A stretch of 64,000 nt of DNA from Oscillibacter sp. (GTDB lineage Bacteria; Bacillota; Clostridia; Oscillospirales; Oscillospiraceae): NCBI GenBank assembly GCA_017526785.1, contig JAFXQV010000004.1:62001-126000 (forward strand). The letters are read 5' to 3'. The position numbers were made by a program, and so were the translations under genes. Below are positions 24,921 to 34,077 of the stretch, piece after piece (position 1 is the stretch's first letter; each line of letters begins with the position of its first letter). The notes under the pieces were generated by a model. The model ran no database searches and was not told where the DNA came from. It was given only the letters and a program-made list of their open reading frames with translations.

Positions 24921-27554
24921 GTGAAACTCATGGTGCTTGACGGGAACAGTATCCTGAATCGGGCTTATCACGGCGTGGCTCCTCTGATAACCAAAGAGGG
25001 ACTGCATACGCAGGCCATTTTCGGCTTTCTGAACACGGTTCTCCCCATTGAAAACAGGCAGAGGCCGGAGGCGCTATGCGCGACGTTCGACGTACACGCG
25101 CCGACATTCCGCCACAAGGCCGACGCGGCCTACAAGGCCAACCGAAAGCCCATGCCCGACGATTTGCGGGAACAGGTTCCGGTATTGAAAGAGGTTCTCG
25201 ACGCGCTGAACATCCCGCGCTATGAGTTGGCCGGATACGAGGCCGACGACCTGATAGGCACCATTGCGCGGCGGTGTGAGGCGTCGGGCTGGGAGTGCGT
25301 GATTGTGACCGGAGACCGCGACATCCTACAGCTCATCAGCGACCGCGTGACGGTCTTACTGCTCTCCAGAGCGGGACCCGTTGAGATGAACCCGGCGACG
25401 TTCCGGGAGAAGTACGGCTTCCCGCCGGAGAACATCGTAGACCTGAAAGCGCTTATGGGCGACGCGTCGGACAATATCCCGGGCGTCGCGGGCGTCGGCG
25501 AAAAGACCGCCTCCGCGCTGATACAAGAGTATCAGACCATTGAAAACCTGTATCGGCGTCTGCCCGACATCGACGCGAAACCCGGCGTCATAAAAAAACT
25601 GACGGCGGGCGCGGACAGTGCCAGACATTCCTACTGGCTGGCGACAATCAAGACGGATGTTCCCATAGACTTCGCGCCGGAGGCGAATCTTCGGAGAGAA
25701 CCCGGTAGTAGTGCCTATGCGCTGTTCCAAAGATTGGAGTTCCACAGGCTGACGGAGCGCCTGCACCTGCAAGCGCCGCCGGAGGTCGTGCCGGACGCGG
25801 AACCCGTCGCGGCGACGGGCGACGTTGTGCCGCTCGCGGACATCGACGCCGTACGGGCGGCGCGGGAACGTCTGCGCGGCGCGGACGTGTTCGCAAGCAC
25901 GGACACACAGTTACAGCTTGTCGTACTTTGGCAGTCCGGCACCGCCTACGCGCTGGACGCGTCCGCGTTCCGGGGCGACTTCGACGCCGCACTGCGGACG
26001 CTCTTTGACGGCTCGCTGCCGCTGGTCGGACACGGCGTCAAGGACACTATGCGGGAACTGTCACAACACGGGGCGTCGCCCGACGGCTGGGCGGACGACA
26101 CTATGCTCATGGCGTACCTGCTCGACGCCACCGCCGGACAGTACGACCTCGACCGACTTTGCCGGAAATACGGCGGCTTCACAATCGCCCGGGCGGCGTC
26201 CGGCGACGGCGAACAGCTCTCACTACTGGACGCGCCCGCGACAGCGTGTTACAGTGACCTCGCGGCGGAGGCGGCCGCGCTGGAACGTCTCCGCGACATT
26301 CTGTCGCCCAAACTCCGCGACTGGAATCTGACGGAACTGTACCAAAGCGCGGAAATGCCGTTGTGCCGCGTCCTCGCCGACATGGAGCAGGCCGGATGTA
26401 CGGTAGACCGTGACGCGCTTTCGGCGTTCGGGCAACTCCTGTCGGACAGAATCCGCGAACAGGAAAAGGAAATCTATGCACTCGCCGGACATGAATTTAA
26501 TATCAATTCCCCGAAACAGCTTGGCACCGTTCTTTTCGACGAGTTACAGCTTCCGCACGGCAAAAAAACCAAAACGGGCTGGTCAACGAACGCGGATGTA
26601 TTGGACAATCTCCGGAACGAGTCCGAACTTGTCGCGGCGGTCTTGGACTACCGTCAGTATACGAAACTCAAGTCCACGTACGCCGACGGACTGTTAAAGG
26701 CAATCGGCGCGGATGGGCGCGTCCGGACATCGTTCCAAATGACCGTCACCGCGACGGGGCGTCTGAGTTCCACGGAACCGAATTTACAGAACATTCCCAC
26801 GCGTACCGACTTGGGAAGCGAAATCCGGAAAATGTTCCTGCCGTCGCCGGGAAATGTGCTTGTTGACGCCGACTACTCCCAAATTGAGTTGCGGCTTCTG
26901 GCGCACATGTCCGGGGACGAGGCCATGCAACGGGCGTTTCTCGACGGCACCGACATTCACACCGCCACCGCCGCGCAGGTGTTCCGCGTCGCGCCGGGGG
27001 ACGTGTCGCCGGAAATGCGCCGTCACGCGAAAGCGGTCAACTTCGGCATTGTGTACGGAATCTCGGCGTTCTCGCTGTCGCGTGACATCGGCGTGAGTGT
27101 CGCCGACGCGAAAGCCTATATGGACGGCTATTTCGCGGCGTTTCCGGGCGTCCGGCGCTATATGGACAGCGTCGTACAACAGGCGCGGGAACGCGGCTAT
27201 GTCGAAACGCTCTTTCACCGCCGCCGCGAACTGCCCGAACTGTCGTCGCCACAGCACACGCGCCGGGCGTTCGGGGAGCGCGTCGCGCTGAATATGCCCG
27301 TACAGGGTACGGCGGCCGATATCATGAAACTGGCCATGTGCGCGGTCTGGAAGCGTCTCCGGGCGGCGTGTCCCGCCGCGAAACTCGTGCTACAGATTCA
27401 TGACGAGTTAATCGTAGACTGTCCGGCGGAACAGGCGGAACAGGTGGCGGAAATTCTCCGCGAGGAGATGGAAGGCGTCGCGGCGCTGTCCGTGCCGCTG
27501 ACCGCCGACGCCCATTGGGGGCGGAACTGGCTGGAAGCAAAAGAGGGGGCGTAA
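24921..27554 (+). CDS. polA: DNA polymerase I
   Basis: This 877-residue protein has three parts. The 5'-3' exonuclease domain (about 1-290) shows EADDLIGT, VTGDRDILQL and GDASDNIPGVAGVGEKTA. The middle 3'-5' exonuclease-like domain (about 305-470) has lost the DxE proofreading signature: the site reads FASTDTQLQ, as in Bacillus-type enzymes. The polymerase domain shows motif A (DADYSQIELR), motif B (RRHAKAVNFGIVYGIS) and motif C (QIHDELIVD). It fills gaps in repair and removes Okazaki primers. The start is GTG 24921 after GGGAGGCGG. It is followed after one base by rimI. Confidence 0.97.
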   Translation: MKLMVLDGNSILNRAYHGVAPLITKEGLHTQAIFGFLNTVLPIENRQRPEALCATFDVHAPTFRHKADAAYKANRKPMPDDLREQVPVLKEVLDALNIPRYELAGYEADDLIGTIARRCEASGWECVIVTGDRDILQLISDRVTVLLLSRAGPVEMNPATFREKYGFPPENIVDLKALMGDASDNIPGVAGVGEKTASALIQEYQTIENLYRRLPDIDAKPGVIKKLTAGADSARHSYWLATIKTDVPIDFAPEANLRREPGSSAYALFQRLEFHRLTERLHLQAPPEVVPDAEPVAATGDVVPLADIDAVRAARERLRGADVFASTDTQLQLVVLWQSGTAYALDASAFRGDFDAALRTLFDGSLPLVGHGVKDTMRELSQHGASPDGWADDTMLMAYLLDATAGQYDLDRLCRKYGGFTIARAASGDGEQLSLLDAPATACYSDLAAEAAALERLRDILSPKLRDWNLTELYQSAEMPLCRVLADMEQAGCTVDRDALSAFGQLLSDRIREQEKEIYALAGHEFNINSPKQLGTVLFDELQLPHGKKTKTGWSTNADVLDNLRNESELVAAVLDYRQYTKLKSTYADGLLKAIGADGRVRTSFQMTVTATGRLSSTEPNLQNIPTRTDLGSEIRKMFLPSPGNVLVDADYSQIELRLLAHMSGDEAMQRAFLDGTDIHTATAAQVFRVAPGDVSPEMRRHAKAVNFGIVYGISAFSLSRDIGVSVADAKAYMDGYFAAFPGVRRYMDSVVQQARERGYVETLFHRRRELPELSSPQHTRRAFGERVALNMPVQGTAADIMKLAMCAVWKRLRAACPAAKLVLQIHDELIVDCPAEQAEQVAEILREEMEGVAALSVPLTADAHWGRNWLEAKEGA

Positions 27555-27555
27555 T

Positions 27556-28023
27556 ATGTCGGAACGAATGCGGGTGCGAATCGAACCCATGACGGCGGAA
27601 CACTTGGACGAAGTGGCGGCACTGGAACGCGTATGCTTCACTGACCCTTGGTCGCGGAATCTGCTGTCGGAGGCGCTCAAAAACGATTTGTCGGCGTACC
27701 TTGTGGCGCTCGACGACGCCGGACACGTCGCCGGGTATGCGGGGCTGACCGTCGTTTTAGACGAAGGTTCCATTGACAATATCGCCGTACGCCCGGACTG
27801 TCGGCGGCAGGGCGTCGCGGCGCAACTGCTACAGGTATTTTTGGATTTCGCGCAGGGAAACAATCTGGCGTTTCTGACACTCGAAGTCCGGGCGTCGAAT
27901 TACGCCGCAATCGCGCTGTACGGAAGCCGCGGATTCCGCGCCGTCGGACGCCGCAAGCGCTATTACGAACACCCCACCGAGGACGCGCTGATTATGACAA
28001 GGACGTTTGACAATGAACCGTGA
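27556..28023 (+). CDS. rimI: Ribosomal-protein-alanine N-acetyltransferase RimI
   Basis: This 155-residue GNAT protein has the start region MTAEHLDEVAALE and the RimI signature CFTDPWS. The acetyl-CoA loop is DCRRQGVAAQLLQ, and the end TLEVRASNYAAIALYGSRGF is typical of RimI. The family acetylates the N-terminal alanine of S18 and relatives. Its place just upstream of tsaD (with one GNAT gene between) is the frequent rimI-tsaD linkage. It starts 2 bases after polA and overlaps the next gene by 11 bases. Confidence 0.92.
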   Translation: MSERMRVRIEPMTAEHLDEVAALERVCFTDPWSRNLLSEALKNDLSAYLVALDDAGHVAGYAGLTVVLDEGSIDNIAVRPDCRRQGVAAQLLQVFLDFAQGNNLAFLTLEVRASNYAAIALYGSRGFRAVGRRKRYYEHPTEDALIMTRTFDNEP

Positions 28024-28618
28024 CACAATGAACTTGAGAACACCAACAGCCGACGAATTGCGTTTTGTGTACGACCGCGACCTGTCGGAAGCGTTCCCGC
28101 CGCAGGAACTGAAACCGCTACGGAACATCGTGGACATGACGCGACGCGGCAAATACGCGCCGTTGTGCCTCTACGACGGCGCGGAAATCGCCGGGGAGTG
28201 CTTTCTGTGGCTGGGGCGTCCGGGGTGGATGTTGCTGGACTACCTCTGTGTGACGCACTCGCGGCGCAATACGGGGCTTGGCGCGTATATGTTGCAAGTC
28301 ATGTTAAACAAGTACCCGGACGGCGTGATTATCGGGGAAGTGGAGGCCGTGGAACACGCGCCTGACCCGGCCATGGCGGCGCGGCGCATGGGCTTCTATC
28401 TCCGCAACGGGGCGCGGCTGGCGGGTTTCGACACGGAGATTTTCGGCGTACACTACAAGACCATTTACTGGTCACGTACGCCGCGCCCGGACGCCGAAAT
28501 CTGCCGCGAACACGCCGCAATCTACAAAACCAGTTTCACGCCCGACAAGTACGGGCGTTATATACAGATTCCGCGCAGAACGACGGGCGCGCCGTCCCCG
28601 GTGAAATGGGAAGCCTAA
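28013..28618 (+). CDS. GNAT-family N-acetyltransferase
   Basis: This protein of about 201 residues has a GNAT fold: VYDRDLSEAFPPQELKPL, then LCLYDGAEIAGECFLW, a central strand and RRNTGLGAYMLQ as the acetyl-CoA loop. The C-terminal part, with FDTEIFGVHYKTIYWS, resembles GNATs found in Clostridia beside rimI/tsaD. The substrate is unknown. I chose ATG 28013, preceded by AAGGACG, inside the end of rimI; ATG 28028 is possible. It is followed after 13 bases by tsaD with AAAGGAGG. Confidence 0.8.
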   Translation: MNRDTMNLRTPTADELRFVYDRDLSEAFPPQELKPLRNIVDMTRRGKYAPLCLYDGAEIAGECFLWLGRPGWMLLDYLCVTHSRRNTGLGAYMLQVMLNKYPDGVIIGEVEAVEHAPDPAMAARRMGFYLRNGARLAGFDTEIFGVHYKTIYWSRTPRPDAEICREHAAIYKTSFTPDKYGRYIQIPRRTTGAPSPVKWEA

Positions 28619-28631
28619 AGGAGGCCGCGCA

Positions 28632-29660
28632 ATGAAAATATTATCCTTTGAGACATCGTGCGACGAAACGGCGGTAGCGGTCACGGAGGACGGCCGCCGC
28701 GTGCTGTCCGACGCCGTGGCGTCACAAGTACCCGTCCACGCGCTTTACGGCGGGGTCGTGCCGGAAATCGCGTCCCGCGCACACACAGAGGCCATTGTCG
28801 CCTTGACCGAACAGGCACTATCCGACGCGCATTGCACCCGCGCCGATATCGACGCCGTGGCGGTCACGTACGCGCCCGGGCTGATTGGCGCGTTACTCGT
28901 CGGCGTCAGCTTTGCCAAGTCCATGGCGCTGGCGCTGGGCGTCCCGCTGATTCCCGTACACCACATCCGGGGACATATCGCCGCGAATTATCTGGCGTTC
29001 CCGGAATTAGAACCGCCGTTTTTGTCGCTGGCGGTCTCCGGCGGGAATACGCTGTTAGTCGATGTGCGGGACTACACGGACATGCAGATTTTAGGCTCCA
29101 CGCGGGACGACGCCGCCGGAGAGTGTTTCGACAAGGCGGCGCGGGTCTTGGGACTGCCGTACCCCGGCGGGAAACCTGTTGAGGAACTGGCGAAGCAGTC
29201 ACCCGGGGGCGTGTACAAGTTGCCGTCGGCGCGTGTCGACGGCGCGCCGCTGGACATGAGTTTCTCCGGCCTGAAAACGGCCGTCGTGAACATCGCCCAC
29301 CACGCCGAACAGACCGGAGAAACGTTAGACCGCGCCGCGCTGGCGCGGGACTTTATCGCCGCTGTCAGTGAGACGTTGGTGCCGCGCACCATGGAGGCCG
29401 CGAAACTCGCCGGACGCCGGGTCTTGTGCGCGGCGGGCGGCGTCGCGGCGAATACGTTTATCAGGCGCGACTTGCAGGAAGCGTGTAACCGCGCCGGAAT
29501 CCGGCTGTACCTGCCGCCGCTGAAACTCTGCGGCGACAACGGCGCGATGATTGGCGCGCAGGCCTATTACGAGTATCAGGCCGGACACGTCGCCGACATG
29601 CGCCTGAACGCGTACGCCACGCGGGAAATTACGTCCGACTGGCTCCCCGAAACGCCGTGA
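28632..29660 (+). CDS. tsaD: tRNA N6-adenosine threonylcarbamoyltransferase TsaD
   Basis: This is a 342-residue ASKHA-fold enzyme. The start KILSFETSCDETAVAV is diagnostic. The metal-binding pair lies in HHIRGHIAANYL, and VSGGNTLL, STRDDAAGECFDKAAR and AAGGVAANTFIRR follow. TsaD transfers the threonylcarbamoyl group to A37 of ANN-decoding tRNAs together with TsaB, TsaE and TsaC, none of which is in the window. It is the last gene of the polA run. It ends convergent with hsdS; in between there is only a weak 5-bp hairpin (29665-29678). Confidence 0.97.
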   Translation: MKILSFETSCDETAVAVTEDGRRVLSDAVASQVPVHALYGGVVPEIASRAHTEAIVALTEQALSDAHCTRADIDAVAVTYAPGLIGALLVGVSFAKSMALALGVPLIPVHHIRGHIAANYLAFPELEPPFLSLAVSGGNTLLVDVRDYTDMQILGSTRDDAAGECFDKAARVLGLPYPGGKPVEELAKQSPGGVYKLPSARVDGAPLDMSFSGLKTAVVNIAHHAEQTGETLDRAALARDFIAAVSETLVPRTMEAAKLAGRRVLCAAGGVAANTFIRRDLQEACNRAGIRLYLPPLKLCGDNGAMIGAQAYYEYQAGHVADMRLNAYATREITSDWLPETP

Positions 29661-29750
29661 AGTAACGCCCTCTCGGGCGGGGCAACGCGCCCATTAGTAG
29701 CCCGGATTCGGAGTAACGACATATTTCTGACTGTCCCCGGCGCGGAAATT

Positions 29751-30905
29751 CTACGGATACAACTCCCCCGACATCAGGCGCGGTAAAAGGGTGTCGCGGA
29801 GTTCTGATAATTTTCTTGATTCTATCCGGTTACTAATGATTGAATCGTAAAGTGGTTGCATAAATGCGCTAATTTCCATATAGTCACCGGAAGACGGAAC
29901 AATTACCTCCGCTTTATCGAGTTCATCACGCTTGATATGTCCCATAGTGGTGGCTTTATCAGCGGCAACCGCTATGAAATGATGGAGATAATAGTTTGTC
30001 CATGCGTAAATAAACCACTTGTCAAATTGCGTTGACGTTACTTTGAACAGATGTTGATTTAATCCGCAGTCACCGCCACACCAAAAATCAACAAGCAAAC
30101 TTCCCGACCAAGAAAAAATAATGTCTCCGTCATGCACAATATATTCGGGCTTTATATCCGCAGTGCAACGCTCGGAACTGCTATCGGTCATCCCATGTCT
30201 AAGTTCCTTGATTTTGAGAACGGGAAGCCCCGTCTCCCCTGCAATGGGACGATACTTTTGCATAGCAAGGCCGTTCAAGTAATGGGCAATAGAAGACAGG
30301 TTGCTTTTATACCAGCCTACAGGCAGTGATTCCCCAATGAGGAAGTTTTTGTTGAAAATCGCCTGCGCCTGTTGCGATAAATTCTCATTTATGCGCGTAT
30401 TGAGTTCGATTTTATCGTCAAGGGCGCATAGAAGTTCAGAAATTTGCTTCTGCACTGACTTGTCAGGAACATTGACCTCTATACAATGAAAGGTATCTCT
30501 TGTAATGGTATCAAATACCGTTCCATGTACATTGTTTTTCAGCAATCTGACATTGTACTTGAGCAAATAATATAAAAATTCGCTCTCTACAATTTCAGGT
30601 TTTGCTCTCAACCCATAACACGACTGATTAAAGGCCATAGGATATGGAATCATAGCCAGTTCGCCCACGGTTCCTCTTGCGGATATGATAATATCATCTC
30701 TTTGCAATAAGGTTGTGGAACTGTGTTTTAGGCCTTCCTCTGTAATTGATTTTTCCGCAGTATAGACATATCGTCTATCGTCGTTAAAATCCTTCACAGA
30801 AAGCCATGGAATATTTCCGTTCCAATAGTTGGGGACACTTGTCTTAGGTGTACCTCCTCCTATAATGTCCATAATCTCGGATAACCGATATTGCATGTTC
30901 ATCAC
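29751..30905 (-). CDS. hsdS: Orphan type I restriction specificity subunit HsdS
   Basis: This is a full-length 384-residue HsdS with two target-recognition domains and two conserved helices. TRD1 starts YRLSEIMDIIGGGTPKTSVP. The central repeat is DDKIELNTRINENLSQQAQAI, written here in part as LDDKIELNTRINENL. TRD2 starts after SLPVGWYKSNLSS. The end is SRKLSELRDTLLPRLMSGE. HsdS selects the bipartite DNA site for HsdM/HsdR. No hsdM or hsdR is present, so it has no partner here. The gene is clearly more AT-rich than its neighbours, a sign of transfer. The start is GTG 30905, ATG 30902 or ATG 30896; GGGAG lies upstream. Confidence 0.92.
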   Translation of the reverse strand: MMNMQYRLSEIMDIIGGGTPKTSVPNYWNGNIPWLSVKDFNDDRRYVYTAEKSITEEGLKHSSTTLLQRDDIIISARGTVGELAMIPYPMAFNQSCYGLRAKPEIVESEFLYYLLKYNVRLLKNNVHGTVFDTITRDTFHCIEVNVPDKSVQKQISELLCALDDKIELNTRINENLSQQAQAIFNKNFLIGESLPVGWYKSNLSSIAHYLNGLAMQKYRPIAGETGLPVLKIKELRHGMTDSSSERCTADIKPEYIVHDGDIIFSWSGSLLVDFWCGGDCGLNQHLFKVTSTQFDKWFIYAWTNYYLHHFIAVAADKATTMGHIKRDELDKAEVIVPSSGDYMEISAFMQPLYDSIISNRIESRKLSELRDTLLPRLMSGELYP

Positions 30906-30961
30906 CGTTTCTGTTAATCTCCCGTTTCACAAGTCGCCGTCAGGCAACAGAGGGGGCATTT

Positions 30962-32221
30962 TTACAGTTCCAGCGGCAGACCGGACAGCCAGCGGCGCAA
31001 CAGGTCAAAGGCATGGTTGCCCGCTAAATTTTGCAGGATGTCGCGGCGGCGGTTGCCCAAGTCCAGAGCGCGGCAGAAAGTGCCGTCGGGCGTGGCGAGG
31101 CCGATGTAGACGATACCCACGTCCACGCCGCGCTCGTCGCGGTCTGGCCCCGCGACGCCCGTCACGGACACGCCCACCGGAGCGCCCGTCACGCGGCACA
31201 CGCATTCGGCCATAGCCCGCGCCGTCGGCTCGGACACCGCGCCGTAAGCGTCCAGAGTGTCGGCGGGGACGCCTAACACGTCGGCCTTGATTTGCGTCCA
31301 GTAGCTGACCACGCCGCCACGGTACACCGCCGACACGCCCGGAATCGCCGTCAGACGTGCCGCGAGGCGTCCGCCCGTACAGCTTTCGGCGGTCGCCAGT
31401 GTCAAACCGCGTTCGCGCAGTCCCGACACGCACACATACTCCAGCCCCCGCACGTCCACGCCGTACACGATATCGCCTAACAGCGCCGTCACGTCCGACA
31501 CCACCGGGGACAACATCGCTTCCGCCGCCTCCGCGCTTGCGGCCTTCGCCGTGGCGCGGAGGCGTACTTCACTCGGTTTCGCGTACGTGGCAAGTGTCGG
31601 GTTGGTCATGCGTTCCATTTTGTCGCGCAAGAGTGCCTCTATCTGGCTCTCGCCCATGCCGAAAGTCATAATGTCGCGGGACACAATCACGGCTTCGGAC
31701 AGCCGCCGCAAGTAGGGTATCGCCCAGCGTTCCAGCATGGTGCGCATTTCAAACGGCGGCCCCGGCAACATCAGAACGTGTACGCCGTTTTCCTCGAACG
31801 CGCACCCGGGCGCGGTGCCGACGGGATTGTCAAAGATGATACAGTCCACGGGCAATTCCGCCTGACGGACGTTGTTTTCGGGCATGGGACTGTGTAAGTT
31901 GCGCTCATACCGGGCGCGGATTCGTGCCACAATATCCGGGTGCAAGACCAATTCCCGTCCGAACGCCCGGCAAATGGTCTGTTTGGTAAGGTCGTCGTAC
32001 GTGGGACCCAAGCCGCCCGTTGTAATGATGATGTCGGCGCGGTTCCGGGCGCGTTCGACGGCTTCCCGGAGGCGTCCGGCGTTGTCGCCGACGACCGTGT
32101 GCCAGTAGACGTTGATTCCCAGCGACGAAAGAGCCTGTGAAAGTTCCTGCGCGTTGGTGTTGGCGATGTTCCCTAACAGGAGTTCCGTACCAACCGCGAT
32201 AATTTCCGCGATATGCGCCAT
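30962..32221 (-). CDS. cinA: CinA-family nicotinamide-nucleotide amidase / competence-damage protein
   Basis: This 419-residue two-domain protein has an N-terminal MoCF-like domain (1-165: AEIIAVGTELLLG, TTGGLGPTYDD, LPGPPFEM). The C-terminal CinA domain (about 260-410) carries ATAESCTGGRLAARLTAIPG and VTGVAGPDRDE. The family deamidates NMN in the pyridine nucleotide cycle. It follows thiI with an 18-base gap on the same strand and probably shares its promoter at 33436-33464. No recA neighbour is present, unlike the cinA-recA operon of streptococci. Confidence 0.95.
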   Translation of the reverse strand: MAHIAEIIAVGTELLLGNIANTNAQELSQALSSLGINVYWHTVVGDNAGRLREAVERARNRADIIITTGGLGPTYDDLTKQTICRAFGRELVLHPDIVARIRARYERNLHSPMPENNVRQAELPVDCIIFDNPVGTAPGCAFEENGVHVLMLPGPPFEMRTMLERWAIPYLRRLSEAVIVSRDIMTFGMGESQIEALLRDKMERMTNPTLATYAKPSEVRLRATAKAASAEAAEAMLSPVVSDVTALLGDIVYGVDVRGLEYVCVSGLRERGLTLATAESCTGGRLAARLTAIPGVSAVYRGGVVSYWTQIKADVLGVPADTLDAYGAVSEPTARAMAECVCRVTGAPVGVSVTGVAGPDRDERGVDVGIVYIGLATPDGTFCRALDLGNRRRDILQNLAGNHAFDLLRRWLSGLPLEL

Positions 32222-32239
32222 GATGTCCCCTTTCCGCCG

Positions 32240-33418
32240 TTACGGCTTCACCCACTGCCATTGCGTACCCGACAGCGCCTCCGCGCACAGCGTCTCCACG
32301 TCCAGCGCGGCCTCCGCCGCCTCGACTTCCGACAGTGCCGGACGCGTCGCGGGGTGCCGCGGCGTGAACACGGTACAGCAGTCCTCATACGGCAGTATGG
32401 ACGTTTCATAGGTTCCGATTCTCTGCGCCATGTGGATGATGTCGACTTTGTCCATACCAATCAGCGGCCGGAGAACCGGAACCGACACGACGCTTTCCGT
32501 CACGGCTAAGGCCTTCATGGTCTGGCTGGCCACCTGTCCGAGTGATTCCCCGGTGACAAGCGCCGTCACGCCGGACTGCTTCGCCACCGACTGGGACAGG
32601 CGCATCATGAACCGCCGCATAATCAGCGTGAAATACGCCTCCGGGCAGTGCTTGCGTATTTCCTCCTGAATGCGCGTGAACGGCACGATGTGAATTTTCA
32701 TGCGCCCGCAAGAGGCCGTCAGCAGTTTGGCAAGATGTAGTACCTTGTCCTGTGCCTGCGGAGAGGTGTACGGCGGGGAGACAAAGTGAATCAATTCCAG
32801 TTCGACGCCGCGCCGCGCAATCATCCAAGAGGCCACCGGGGAATCCAGTCCGCCGGAAATCAGGCTCAACGCGCGTCCGCCCATGCCGACGGGCAGTCCG
32901 CCCGCCCCGGTTACGGACGGCGTATGCACGTACGCGGCCTTCTCGCGGATTTCGACGTAGACCGTCAAATCGGGGTCGCGCATTTCGGCGCGGACATCCG
33001 GGAACGTCTCGGCCAGCAGTCCGCCGACGGCCTGACTGACCTGTATGGAGTTCATCGGATACTGCTTGTCGGCGCGTTTGGTCTCGACTTTGAACGTACG
33101 CGCCTTGGCGAATTCGGCGGCCAGATAGCGCGCGGCGGCCTCCCGGATTGCCTCCGGGTCGCGTTCGCACGGCATGGCGCGCGCCACGCGTACGACGCCG
33201 AACACCTGCCGCGCGGCGTCGAAAGCGGCGTCCATGTCGCAGTCGACGCCCAGCGGCTCGACGTAAATCGTGCTTTGCCGCATATAAACTTGGAAACTGC
33301 CGCAGCGCCGCAGACGCCGGCTTACATTCGACAATAGTTTGTCCTCGAACGCCCGGCGGTTCAGGCCTTTCAGCACGACTTCCCCTAATTTCAAGAGCAA
33401 TGTTTCTTTGGTTTCCAT
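32240..33418 (-). CDS. thiI: tRNA 4-thiouridine synthase ThiI
   Basis: This 392-residue protein starts METKETLLLKLGEVVLKGLN. It has a ferredoxin-like and THUMP domain (about 55-165) that binds tRNA ends, and a PP-loop ATPase domain with SGGLDSPVA. The long C-terminal rhodanese domain of the enterobacterial protein is absent, as is usual in Firmicutes. It adds sulfur to U8 of tRNA. The cysteine desulfurase that commonly neighbours it is not here. ATG 33418 is used, not the upstream extension: the probable -10 box is only 18 bases before this codon. Confidence 0.95.
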   Translation of the reverse strand: METKETLLLKLGEVVLKGLNRRAFEDKLLSNVSRRLRRCGSFQVYMRQSTIYVEPLGVDCDMDAAFDAARQVFGVVRVARAMPCERDPEAIREAAARYLAAEFAKARTFKVETKRADKQYPMNSIQVSQAVGGLLAETFPDVRAEMRDPDLTVYVEIREKAAYVHTPSVTGAGGLPVGMGGRALSLISGGLDSPVASWMIARRGVELELIHFVSPPYTSPQAQDKVLHLAKLLTASCGRMKIHIVPFTRIQEEIRKHCPEAYFTLIMRRFMMRLSQSVAKQSGVTALVTGESLGQVASQTMKALAVTESVVSVPVLRPLIGMDKVDIIHMAQRIGTYETSILPYEDCCTVFTPRHPATRPALSEVEAAEAALDVETLCAEALSGTQWQWVKP

Positions 33419-33435
33419 AAAATCACCCGTGGCAC

Positions 33436-33464
33436 ATGATACCACAGGATGTCCGGCTTTTCCA
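33436..33464 (-). promoter_or_regulatory. Probable promoter of thiI-cinA
   Basis: On the minus strand TGGAAA (33464-33459, 4 of 6 matches), 17 bases and TATCAT (33441-33436) with a TGG extended -10 end 18 bases before the thiI start. Confidence 0.55.
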
Positions 33465-33492
33465 GTGCCGCGCGAAATTTTGATAGCCGCGC

Positions 33493-33521
33493 TTGCGTTT
33501 TGGCGTCCGCTGTGCTACACT
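33493..33521 (+). promoter_or_regulatory. Sigma-A promoter of the 33546-34657 cassette
   Basis: TTGCGT (33493-33498), 17 bases and TACACT (33516-33521) with a TGC extended -10 end 24 bases before the first start codon. Confidence 0.65.
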
Positions 33522-33545
33522 GTCAGCGGGAAAGAAGGGGTGCAT

Positions 33546-33797
33546 ATGAAATCGGACAGAGGGAAAAAGAAGCTGGGCGCGTGGCTTTCGGCGCTGGTCA
33601 TGGCGGCACTCATGGGCGGATACGCGCTGTTCGTGCTGTTCATTCTGACGTTGGAGCCGGAAGCGTTTGTCGTATGCTTTCCGCTGCTGCTCGGCGCAAT
33701 ACTCCCGCTGGCGGCGATTGTGGGCGTACTGGCGGCGTTGCGTCAGCGCCTGAACGAAATCGACGGCGGCGAGGAGGACGAGGCCGCGAAATACTGA
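33546..33797 (+). CDS. Small two-helix membrane protein, unknown
   Basis: This 83-residue protein has a basic N-terminus (KSDRGKKKLG), two hydrophobic helices (about 12-34 and 39-60) and an acidic tail (EIDGGEEDEAAKY). The ATG at 33546 with AAGGGGTG upstream is supported by the promoter that ends 24 bases before it. It is the first gene of a small cassette with DUF4160, DUF2442 and YbjQ. No family recognised. Confidence 0.65.
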   Translation: MKSDRGKKKLGAWLSALVMAALMGGYALFVLFILTLEPEAFVVCFPLLLGAILPLAAIVGVLAALRQRLNEIDGGEEDEAAKY

Positions 33798-33813
33798 CGA
33801 AAGGGGAACCAAT

Positions 33814-34065
33814 ATGCCCGAAATTACACGCTTTTATGGCATTGTCATTAAGATGTATTTCAAGGACAGCGAGCATGAACCCAGCCGCATTCACGCCATA
33901 TATGGCGACTGCATGGGCGCGTTTAACATCAAGACCATGAAAATGATACAGGGCGACTTGCCCCGAAAGGGACAGGAACTGGTGCGGGAATGGCTTGCTT
34001 TGCACCAGAATGAGCTTCAGGAAATGTGGGAAAGCCAAAAAATCCGCAAACTGCCGCCGCTGTAA
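33814..34065 (+). CDS. DUF4160 domain protein
   Basis: This 83-residue protein matches DUF4160: MPEITRFYGIVIKMYF, then SRIHAIYGDCMGAFNI, with the family's F-H--Y core here as RIHAIYGD. The lysine-rich end WESQKIRKLPPL is also typical. DUF4160 genes very often pair with DUF2442 genes, as here (12-base gap), and have been suggested to act in toxin-antitoxin-like or mobile contexts; no biochemical function is established. An AAAGGGG ribosome site precedes ATG 33814. Confidence 0.82.
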   Translation: MPEITRFYGIVIKMYFKDSEHEPSRIHAIYGDCMGAFNIKTMKMIQGDLPRKGQELVREWLALHQNELQEMWESQKIRKLPPL

Positions 34066-34077
34066 AAGGAACCGCCT

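Noticed and set aside
29751-30905. A complete type I restriction system explaining the lack of GATC
   Set aside because: Only hsdS is present, and type I sites are bipartite, not 4-base palindromes. It cannot account for GATC avoidance.
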